Positions 20,461 through 27,497 of a DNA stretch of 64,000 nt are shown in pieces. The stretch comes from Nakamurella panacisegetis (GTDB taxonomy: Bacteria; Actinomycetota; Actinomycetes; Mycobacteriales; Nakamurellaceae): NCBI RefSeq assembly GCF_900104535.1, contig NZ_LT629710.1:3038001-3102000 (forward strand), in the 5' to 3' direction. The position numbers and the translations under genes were made by a program. Numbering within the stretch: the stretch's first letter is position 1; every line of letters begins with the position of its first letter. Under the pieces are notes generated by a model. That model saw only the letters and a program-made list of their open reading frames with translations. It searched no databases and was not told the DNA's origin.

Positions 20461-23400
20461 TCAGCTGAGGCTGCGGACTACCAGAGTCGGGCCGACCCAC
20501 AATCCGTCCTGAGTGTTCTGCCCGGAGGGGACGTCGGCCAGCTCCTGGTTGAGGAACGTCAGAGCGTTGTCGCTGGCGCCTCCGACCGCACCCCCGGCGA
20601 CCAGGTCGAAGCCAGTTGTGTAGCCGGACGGACCCGAGCCGTCGGTTCCGGTCAAGAGGCCGGCCCCGTATTCGTTGGGCTTCGACGAGATCAACGGCGC
20701 ATCACCGCCCACCGACAGCGTCTTGTGGGCCCACGGATCGGCGGCCCACACGGTCACCGCGTAGCTCTGGATCTGCCGACCACTCGGACTGAGCGTGATG
20801 GCCTCCGGATTCAATGCGGAGATGCTGTACAGATTGTTGCTGTGTGCTTCGAGATGTACATCGGCGCCGGACGCGGCCATCCAGGTGACGGTCAGGGTCC
20901 AACCGCCCATCGGACTGGTGCCGGCGCTGGTGAGCTTCGCAGCCAGGCCAGAAACCGAGAGTTCATGAGTGCCCGGACCGGTCAGCAGATCCGTGACGTC
21001 CGCGACCCGCGCCGTGAACGTGTTGGCCGTTTCGGCGGCTCCGCTCGGTACCGCGCCGGTCACGGCCCGGGAGGTTCCGTCCACACCAAAGGTGACGGTG
21101 TCCAGCGAATGCGACTGGTCGAGGACGGCGGTCGCGGCCCACGTCAGGTCGGCGCTGAGAACCACGGCCCCGGTCGGCACGGTGATCGTCCCGGTGGAGG
21201 GGTCGACGGACGTCATCGAGTGTGAGGTGTTGCTGGTGCACGAACCACGGAAGGTGAGTGGATTCGAACACCTCATCGTCGTCGCTCCCGTCATCGCACC
21301 GCCGAACGTTCCGTCGAGCTCGATGGGGCCGCCGGGCGACCGGGCAACGATGCTGACGGCGCCGGACATCGGGAGCGTCCGGTCGCCATCGAGTTGAGCC
21401 GGGGCGACGCTGCCGCTGGCCGCGGTCGCACTGGGCAGGACCGCGACCGTCAGCGTGGCCGCCACGTGCGCGTTCGCATCCGGTGCGCAGACGAAAGTCG
21501 CGCCGCTGGGGGTGCACGCCGGGGACGTCGCCGTGACGACCAGGCCGTCCGACAACTGGCGGGGCACCGTGATCGATCCCGGCTCTGACACGTCCTGGGC
21601 CGGTGTGCCGCTCAACGTCAGGGTCCCCATCGTCCCTGCCGTCAGCTGGGGGGAGGTCAACGCGATCGATTCGTATCCGCTCAGGTGCGGGTCGACGAGG
21701 AGTTCGGTCCCCGGCACCAACCCGATCGGACTGTCACCGGTCGGCAAGGTCGCGTCAGACAGAGTCTGATCGCCCGATGCGGACGAACTGGCCTGCAGGG
21801 TCAGCGTCCAGTTGAGAGGGCCGCCATCGGTCGGTGTGCAGGTCACATCGGCGCCACCGAGCGCACAGCCGTCGGAGGCGGTGATGATCTTCAGTCCGGG
21901 AGTGAGCTGGACCGGCACTGAGACGACTCCGGGATTGATCACGCCGGTGTTGGTGCGCGTTCCGACGAGGTTCACGGTGGTCACGACTCCCGGCCGGAGG
22001 GGCTGGGACAAGCCGTCGAGTTGCACCGAGCTGAACCCGCCCGACGAGGCGCCGGACAGGACCGACAAGGTTGTCGTGAGGCCGACCGGGCGGGCCCCCT
22101 GGTCGGTCGCCCCCGATTCGAGCGTGGTGCTGGCCGACGTGGCCCTCGCATCGACGTGAACCGCCAGTTCGAGCCCTGTGAGGGCGGCTTGGGACGACGG
22201 ACACGTCAGCTGCGTCTCGTCCATCGTGCAGCCCGACACCGAGGATCCGCTCGTCGCCGGGGCCAGGCCGACGATCGTCATGCCGTCGGGTAGCGCTTGC
22301 TGCACGGCGCTGCGCGCGATCACCAGACTGCCGGCATCGGAGACTCCAGGCTTCAACTCCGCTGCGACCTTGACTCGATCCGTCGACGCCACAGCCAGTC
22401 CGGTGGCCGAGACGGCCACGGTGCGGTAACCGCTCGAAACCTTCGCGGCAATCGGCTGGGCTGTCCCACCGTCCAGCGAGACATCGATGGTGCCGTCAAC
22501 GGCTGACGGATCGGTCGTGATCGGGACGGTCAGGGTCACGCTGCCGTTGGCCTGGATGGCCGGAAGTTCGCAATGCAGGCTGCCCGTTGTGATCGAGCAC
22601 GAGGTGTCGCTCGGGACGAACGCACTGAGAGCTGCACGCAGCGCGGGACCAGAGTTCATCGTCGGCTGACCCAGGACGAATCCGCCAGGTGCCGAGACAT
22701 CGATGGTCTGCCCGGGTGTCGACGCCGACCCACCCGAGTTGGTGAGCTTCACCGTCAGGGAGCCCGAGCCGCCGGCAGCCAGGTCGGTGCTCACGGCGCT
22801 GCCCGTCGGGTCGACGGCGACCACCGGCCCGCTGGGTGGTGCGGTGCTGGTTGACGAGGTGGTCGTCTGAGTCGACGGTGCGCCAGCCGAGGTGCTGGTG
22901 GCCGGGGCGGTGGTGGCAGCCGGTGACGTGGTGCTCTGCCCGTTGCTGCTGGGCGAGGTCTGCGAGGTGACGCTGGTCGCCGAGGTGCCAGTCGGCGTCG
23001 GCGCGGTGTTCGGAACAGAAGACGGGACACCGCCGACGCCGGGTGAAGTCGGCGGGGGGACCTGGAGGGCCGGGGGAATGGTCGGCGTCGACGGGACGGG
23101 GTTGGACCCTCCGCTCGAACCGGAGCTGCCTGTCGGGATATGGGAGCCGCCACCCGCGGCATTCGTCGTTCCCGCGCTGGTGCCGTTGCTCCCGCTGGAC
23201 CCACCTGACGCGCTGGACCCGCCGGCGCCGTTCGCGCCCCCGGGTGCGGTTCCACCGCCGGGTGCGGCCCCACTCGCGCCACCGCCACCGCCACCGCCAC
23301 CGCCACCGCCACCGACGGTGGCGGCCACCGAGCTGCCGACACCGGCCGTGTTGGGGTTCGAGCCCGGCCCGGCGGTCAAAGCGATCGCCACCCCGACCAC

Positions 23401-24345
23401 CACGACGGCCGCTGCGGCGACGCCGGCCACCATCGCCCGGGGACCCCAACTGCCCACTTTGGCCAGCCCGGCGAGGTGCGAGCCGCCGTGTGCCGCGGCG
23501 CCGGCGGACGCGTGTCCGCCGCCCAGGACACCGAGCTGCGCCAACGGCGCCACCGGGCCCAGCGTGGAGATGTAGCCGGCGGCGGCGCCGCCCAGTAGCA
23601 GCGGCGCCAGCAGACCCCGGAGGCCGGTGTTGATCTCGGACAACTCCGCGGCCAGGGCCGGGCACCGGTCGCACTCTTCGAGGTGGGCGTCGACCTGGGC
23701 CTTCTCCCGCTTGGAGAGGCCGCCGCGGGTCCAGGCGCCGAGCCGGTCGACGGTGGTCCGGCAACGCTCCGCCGCCGTTTCGGCCAGGTGGGCCTGCAGG
23801 TACGCCTCGCGCAATCCCTCCCGAGCCCGGAATGCCAGCGACGAGACCGCATTGGGGGCCATGCCGAGCAGGATGCCGACCTCGGCCGCCGATTGCCCCT
23901 CGACCTGGGTGTGCCAGAGGACCGTCTGCCACCGCTCGGGCAGCCCGGCGAAGGCTTTGCCGATGAGACCCGTCTCCAGATCGGCGATGACCGGGTCGTC
24001 CCCTTCGACGGCGACGTCATGCGTCTCCATGTCGCCGGTGAATTGCAGGCGCTTGTCCTTACGGGTGCGGTCGTATGCCGTGTTACGGAGCGTGGTGAAC
24101 AGGTACGCGCGGAAGGCGGTGTCCGGGCCCTTGCCTTCGAGCATGCCGTCCAGCACCCGGGCAAAGGCCTCGGAGACCAGATCATCGGCCTCGGCCGACG
24201 ATCGGCCGAACTGGCGCGCCAGAGCCGACGCGGCACTCGCGTGGCGGGCATAGAGATCGCCGAAGGCGGTGCGGTCACCCGCGCGGACACGCGTGATCAG
24301 CTCGGCGTCACTCGCCAGCTGTGCGTGGTCCTCGACCGATGACAC
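20461..24345 (-). CDS. ECF sigma factor fused to zinc anti-sigma-like domain, membrane segment and large surface domain
   Basis: A 1294-residue single protein. Residues 16-96 are sigma-70 region 2 (AFGDLYARHASAASALARQF, then DDLVSEAFARVLD). Residues 133-186 are region 4 (LPERWQTVLWHTQVEGQSAA, then AEVGILLGMAPNAVSSLAFR). Residues 195-240 carry a zinc anti-sigma-type motif (C195, then H221-x3-C225-x2-C228 in HLEECDRC). A membrane segment lies at about 304-325. Then come 12 glycines (345-356) and a Ser/Thr/Pro/Gly linker to about 506. The last ~790 residues are beta-rich repeats of 110-130 residues and a C-terminal module with FTARVADVTDLL and GGWTLTVTWMA. Start: the GTG at 24345 has TTGGAG six bases upstream; an ATG at 24351 is possible. 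ECF factors with long C-terminal extensions are known in Actinobacteria, but this size and layout are unusual. A second hydrophobic stretch at 245-263 leaves topology uncertain. Confidence 0.9.
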   Translation of the reverse strand: MSSVEDHAQLASDAELITRVRAGDRTAFGDLYARHASAASALARQFGRSSAEADDLVSEAFARVLDGMLEGKGPDTAFRAYLFTTLRNTAYDRTRKDKRLQFTGDMETHDVAVEGDDPVIADLETGLIGKAFAGLPERWQTVLWHTQVEGQSAAEVGILLGMAPNAVSSLAFRAREGLREAYLQAHLAETAAERCRTTVDRLGAWTRGGLSKREKAQVDAHLEECDRCPALAAELSEINTGLRGLLAPLLLGGAAAGYISTLGPVAPLAQLGVLGGGHASAGAAAHGGSHLAGLAKVGSWGPRAMVAGVAAAAVVVVGVAIALTAGPGSNPNTAGVGSSVAATVGGGGGGGGGGGGASGAAPGGGTAPGGANGAGGSSASGGSSGSNGTSAGTTNAAGGGSHIPTGSSGSSGGSNPVPSTPTIPPALQVPPPTSPGVGGVPSSVPNTAPTPTGTSATSVTSQTSPSSNGQSTTSPAATTAPATSTSAGAPSTQTTTSSTSTAPPSGPVVAVDPTGSAVSTDLAAGGSGSLTVKLTNSGGSASTPGQTIDVSAPGGFVLGQPTMNSGPALRAALSAFVPSDTSCSITTGSLHCELPAIQANGSVTLTVPITTDPSAVDGTIDVSLDGGTAQPIAAKVSSGYRTVAVSATGLAVASTDRVKVAAELKPGVSDAGSLVIARSAVQQALPDGMTIVGLAPATSGSSVSGCTMDETQLTCPSSQAALTGLELAVHVDARATSASTTLESGATDQGARPVGLTTTLSVLSGASSGGFSSVQLDGLSQPLRPGVVTTVNLVGTRTNTGVINPGVVSVPVQLTPGLKIITASDGCALGGADVTCTPTDGGPLNWTLTLQASSSASGDQTLSDATLPTGDSPIGLVPGTELLVDPHLSGYESIALTSPQLTAGTMGTLTLSGTPAQDVSEPGSITVPRQLSDGLVVTATSPACTPSGATFVCAPDANAHVAATLTVAVLPSATAASGSVAPAQLDGDRTLPMSGAVSIVARSPGGPIELDGTFGGAMTGATTMRCSNPLTFRGSCTSNTSHSMTSVDPSTGTITVPTGAVVLSADLTWAATAVLDQSHSLDTVTFGVDGTSRAVTGAVPSGAAETANTFTARVADVTDLLTGPGTHELSVSGLAAKLTSAGTSPMGGWTLTVTWMAASGADVHLEAHSNNLYSISALNPEAITLSPSGRQIQSYAVTVWAADPWAHKTLSVGGDAPLISSKPNEYGAGLLTGTDGSGPSGYTTGFDLVAGGAVGGASDNALTFLNQELADVPSGQNTQDGLWVGPTLVVRSLS
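23278..23313 (-). repeat. Hexanucleotide microsatellite encoding 12 glycines
   Basis: Six perfect copies of GCCACC on the plus strand (GGTGGC on the coding strand) encode Gly345-Gly356 of the sigma-factor fusion, just after the membrane segment. Because the unit is six bases, slippage would lengthen or shorten the linker by two glycines without breaking the frame. Confidence 0.9.
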
Positions 24346-24695
24346 GGGCATCTCCAAATCAGTTGTCTCCGGCGACTTCGCCTCCGAGCACGTCCGGCTG
24401 GTTCCGGACGTGACCTGCGCTCTCCAGTGTGACGGCTGAGACGCCGTTTCATCACGCGCTGAACAGCTTTTATCACGGAGCGTGCCCCTTCTAGGGTGCC
24501 AGATCAGATCGGCGGGCGGAATCCTGCTACTCACAGTGACCGGATTGAGAGTCTGGCGGGTGCGTTCCCCCTTCCCGCCGGTTCAAAAGGCTGCAAAACC
24601 CGCGTGACGGGCCGCTCTCTGGTGCGTCTCATCTCCAAGAGCGATCACGGTGACCCATTCGGATCACCGGTGAGCGCCGGGTGAGAGGAGAGAGC
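24346..24695. other. Divergent intergenic region of the sigma-fusion and GGDEF-like genes
   Basis: About 350 bases separate the two divergent genes. It contains the 24-bp inverted repeat at 24389-24412 and an A/T-richer stretch around 24464-24476 (CTTTTATCACGG) that could hold the promoter of the sigma gene. The plus-strand gene is preceded by GAGGAGAGAG. I see no separate gene. In-frame extension of the sigma gene upstream to 24534 is open but lacks coding character and a ribosome-binding site. Confidence 0.5.
24389..24412. promoter_or_regulatory. Inverted repeat upstream of the sigma-fusion gene
   Basis: A perfect inverted repeat: arms CACGTCCGG (24389-24397) and CCGGACGTG (24404-24412) with a 6-bp spacer, 44-67 bases upstream of the GTG of the sigma-fusion gene. 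On the coding strand the spacer begins AACC, so the sequence reads GGAACC inside the palindrome, the type of -35 element ECF factors often use. It could be an operator, an autoregulated promoter element or an mRNA hairpin. No downstream -10 match of ECF type was convincing. Confidence 0.5.
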
Positions 24696-25451
24696 GTGGC
24701 CATCAGGTTTCCGGTCGTCGTGAGGTCCAGCACAGAGTTGAGTCGGCAGTGGAACGAACGAGCGTCCGCGTATGGCTGGGCGTTCCCGTCCGACTGGCAC
24801 GTCCCCGCGGTGGACGCCGTCTGCGATGCCATCGTCGCCGAGGCGGATGTGTGGGCGGCCGCCGAACGCCTGGGTCGCAGCCGCGCCGCCGCCGGAGTGT
24901 CCCTGGCCGAGGCTCTGGTCGACATCGACTCTCTGGCGGCCGTCGTCCCGCGTCGCTACACCGATCCGCTGCGCCGCGCCGTCTCCCTCGGGTGGGCTGA
25001 TCGCATCACCGCCCCGCCCTCGAGCGTCGCCGATCCGCTCACCGGGCTGGTCACCCCGGAGTATCTGCAGGTTCGACTGGGCGAGCTGTACCGCGGAGCC
25101 GAGGTGTCCGGGACGAGTGTCTCGACATCGTCAGCCCTGGTCGTCGTGCGGCTGGCTCTGCACGGCCAGGGCAGTTGGCAACGGACCCTGCCGATGATCC
25201 TGGTCGGCGACGGCATGCGGCGGGTGTTCGACGGCGGCCAGACGCTGGCCCTGTTGGGCGACTCGGTGGCGGTCGTTCTCGCCGAGCGGGACGCCATGCT
25301 GGCCCGTCGGGCCCGCTTGCTCTGCTCGATGATCACCGATCAGATCCAACTCGACTCCCAAGTGTCGATCCCGTCGCCGTCGGTGTGGATCGAGACGCTT
25401 CCACCCAAACACGCCGCCGCGATGGACCTGATCGCCGAGTTCGGTCGCTGA
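24696..25451 (+). CDS. Protein with degenerate GGDEF-like domain
   Basis: A 251-residue soluble protein. Residues 113-118 read DPLTGL followed by VTPEYLQVRLGELY, the typical entry to a diguanylate cyclase domain. The catalytic GGDEF loop is replaced by LGDSVAVVL (about 187-195), so cyclase activity is unlikely. The N-terminal ~110 residues are helical with no recognised domain. The GTG at 24696 has GGAG five bases upstream; an upstream GTG at 24681 is less likely. It is divergent from the sigma-fusion gene and 49 bases upstream of purK. It may act as a nucleotide-binding or regulatory protein; that is inference. Confidence 0.75.
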   Translation: MAIRFPVVVRSSTELSRQWNERASAYGWAFPSDWHVPAVDAVCDAIVAEADVWAAAERLGRSRAAAGVSLAEALVDIDSLAAVVPRRYTDPLRRAVSLGWADRITAPPSSVADPLTGLVTPEYLQVRLGELYRGAEVSGTSVSTSSALVVVRLALHGQGSWQRTLPMILVGDGMRRVFDGGQTLALLGDSVAVVLAERDAMLARRARLLCSMITDQIQLDSQVSIPSPSVWIETLPPKHAAAMDLIAEFGR

Positions 25452-25500
25452 CCGACCGGAATTGTCGCGGAAGGGAGCCGTCCGGCTACTGTCGTGCCTC

Positions 25501-26781
25501 GTGGATCCTCGGACTGGTATGCCCAGGGTCGGCATGGTCGGCGGCGGGCAACTCGCCCGGATGACCCATCAGTCGGCCATCGCCCTCGGACAGAGTCTGC
25601 GTGTGCTCTCCATCGGTGCCGACGAGTCGGCGGCTCTGGTCGCCGCGGACGTCGAGATCGGATCGCACCTGGATCTGGATGCGCTCCTGCGATTCGCCCA
25701 GGGCTGCGATGTCGTCACCTTCGACCACGAACACGTCCCGACCGAGCACATCCGCTCCATGGTCGCCGCCGGCCACGCCGTCTATCCGGGCGCCGACGCT
25801 CTGCAGTACGCCCAGGACAAGGGCCTCATGCGGCAACGTCTGGCGCGGGCCGGATTGCCGCTACCGCCGTACACGGTGATCCCGGCGGGTGGTGAACTCG
25901 TGGCCGCCGTCGAGCAGTTCGGCCGGAGCCACGGCTGGCCGGTGGTGCTCAAGACTGCGCGCGGCGGGTACGACGGACGCGGCGTGTGGATTCTGGGATC
26001 GGCCGCCGACGCGCAGCCGGTGGCGGCCGAACTGACCGGGGAACTCGTCCTGGAATCGTTCATCCGCATGAAGCGGGAACTCGCGGCCGTGGTGGCCCGC
26101 TCGCCGTTCGGTCAGGCCGCAGCCTGGCCGGTCGTGGAAACCGTTCAGCAGGAGGGCATCTGCGTCGAGGTGATCGCGCCCGCGCCGGATCTGGACCCCG
26201 ACCGGGCGGCGGCCGCGGCGGAGATCGCGCTGCGGATCGCCGGAGAGCTGGGCGTCGTCGGGGTGCTGGCGGTCGAGCTGTTCGAGGTCGACCCGTCGCC
26301 GGACGCGCCGGACGGTCTCCTGATCAACGAGCTCGCGATGCGCCCGCACAACTCCGGCCACTGGTCCATGGACGGCTCGGTGACCAGCCAGTTCGAGCAG
26401 CACCTGCGGGCCGTCCTGGACTACCCGCTGGGGCGCACCGACGCGGTGGCACCGTTCACCGTGATGGGCAACGTGATCGGCGGCCCGGCCGACCGCCCGG
26501 GGTCCGAGATAGGGCTCGACGAACGAGTCCACCACCTGGCCGCGCGGTTCCCGCAAGTGAAGATCCACCTGTACGGCAAGGGCTTCCGGCCCGGCCGCAA
26601 ACTGGGTCACGTCAACGTCATCGGCTCCGATCTGGCTGAACTGCGCCGGATCAGCCAACTCTCGGCCGCGTGGCTGAGCAACGGGGTCTGGGACGACGGT
26701 TACGAAGTCCACACCGGTGCGGCGCCGGCCGTGCGCGCCGGCGGCTCGCCCGAGGAACCGAACACGAGGAGCGCGTCATGA
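25501..26781 (+). CDS. purK: 5-(carboxyamino)imidazole ribonucleotide synthase
   Basis: A 426-residue ATP-grasp enzyme of purine synthesis: AIR + ATP + bicarbonate gives N5-CAIR. The N-terminal motif is [15 protein letters not shown]-grasp segments include [33 protein letters not shown] and the metal site [13 protein letters not shown]. The GTG at 25501 lies eight bases after TACTGT and is preferred; TTG 25462 and ATG 25519 are alternatives. Its stop overlaps purE (ATGA), so the two subunits' synthesis is probably coupled. Confidence 0.95.
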   Translation: MDPRTGMPRVGMVGGGQLARMTHQSAIALGQSLRVLSIGADESAALVAADVEIGSHLDLDALLRFAQGCDVVTFDHEHVPTEHIRSMVAAGHAVYPGADALQYAQDKGLMRQRLARAGLPLPPYTVIPAGGELVAAVEQFGRSHGWPVVLKTARGGYDGRGVWILGSAADAQPVAAELTGELVLESFIRMKRELAAVVARSPFGQAAAWPVVETVQQEGICVEVIAPAPDLDPDRAAAAAEIALRIAGELGVVGVLAVELFEVDPSPDAPDGLLINELAMRPHNSGHWSMDGSVTSQFEQHLRAVLDYPLGRTDAVAPFTVMGNVIGGPADRPGSEIGLDERVHHLAARFPQVKIHLYGKGFRPGRKLGHVNVIGSDLAELRRISQLSAAWLSNGVWDDGYEVHTGAAPAVRAGGSPEEPNTRSAS

Positions 26782-27299
26782 CGAACCCGACAACGCCGGT
26801 GGTCGGCCTGATCATGGGCAGCGATTCCGACTGGCCGGTGATGTCCGGGGCCGGCGAGATCCTGGACGACTTCGGCGTCGCCTACGAGGTGGGCGTGATC
26901 TCGGCGCACCGCACCCCGGACCGGATGCTCGACTACGCGAAGTCGGCCTACGACCGCGGCCTGCGCGTCATCATCGCGGGGGCCGGTGGCGCCGCCCACC
27001 TGCCGGGCATGGTCGCCTCGGCGACCGTTCTCCCCGTCATCGGCGTCCCGGTGCCGCTGTCCACCCTCGACGGGATGGATTCCCTGTTGTCGATCGTGCA
27101 GATGCCGGCCGGCATCCCGGTGGCGACCGTGTCCATCGGTGGGGCACGCAACGCCGGACTGCTGGCCGTCCGAATCCTGGCCAGCGCCGGGGACGAGGCG
27201 GGCCGAGCCCTGGCCGGGGAACTTGCCGCCTATTCCGACGACCTGCAGGCGATGGTCCTGGCCAAGGACCGAGCGCTCCACGAGCGCACCGGTCACTGA
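26778..27299 (+). CDS. purE: N5-carboxyaminoimidazole ribonucleotide mutase
   Basis: A 173-residue class I PurE that converts N5-CAIR to CAIR in purine synthesis. It shows the family signature [13 protein letters not shown] (phosphate/substrate loop), [14 protein letters not shown] with the key His, [13 protein letters not shown] and the C-terminal [20 protein letters not shown] segment. Full length. The ATG overlaps the purK stop by four bases. Confidence 0.96.
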   Translation: MTNPTTPVVGLIMGSDSDWPVMSGAGEILDDFGVAYEVGVISAHRTPDRMLDYAKSAYDRGLRVIIAGAGGAAHLPGMVASATVLPVIGVPVPLSTLDGMDSLLSIVQMPAGIPVATVSIGGARNAGLLAVRILASAGDEAGRALAGELAAYSDDLQAMVLAKDRALHERTGH

Positions 27300-27304
27300 C
27301 TACG

Positions 27305-27404
27305 GCGCATACCGAACGCCCCGGCGCATACGAAAGTGCCGGGTCCGGGCCGATTTTCGCGCCCAACGGGCAGAAGTGTCTGCGCACAGGACTTCCGTAT
27401 GCGC
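27305..27404. repeat. Three copies of GCGCATAC in the purE / subtilase gap
   Basis: The convergent gap carries GCGCATACCGAA at 27305-27316, GCGCATACGAAAGT at 27324-27337 and an inverted copy ACTTCCGTATGCGC at 27391-27404. The second and third could pair over 14 positions with one mismatch, about 53 bases apart. This may be a long-range hairpin downstream of purE or a remnant of a small repeat element. Confidence 0.55.
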
Positions 27405-27449
27405 GCACTCCACGCACGACGTGCACCAGAAGAAGAGGACAACGGAAGA

Positions 27450-27476
27450 GGGCCCCGGACGGAACGTCCGGGGCCC
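27450..27476 (-). terminator. Strong hairpin terminator downstream of the subtilase gene
   Basis: A perfect 11-bp stem (GGGCCCCGGAC and GTCCGGGGCCC) with a 5-base loop. On the minus strand it lies 21 bases after the subtilase stop and is followed by a pyrimidine-rich stretch (TCTTCCGTTGTCCTCTTC), as in a rho-independent terminator. It may also stop transcription from purE, but on the plus strand no U-tract follows. Confidence 0.8.
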
Positions 27477-27497
27477 TCCGCTCACTGCATCAGGGAT

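Noticed and set aside
24346-24534. Upstream extension of the sigma-fusion gene to a GTG at 24534
   Set aside because: The added 63 residues are unlike any sigma N-terminus, have no ribosome-binding site, and would run over the inverted repeat; the GTG at 24345 has TTGGAG at ideal spacing.
25086-25451. Active diguanylate cyclase
   Set aside because: The DPLTGL entry motif is present but the catalytic GGDEF loop is missing, so I describe it as degenerate.
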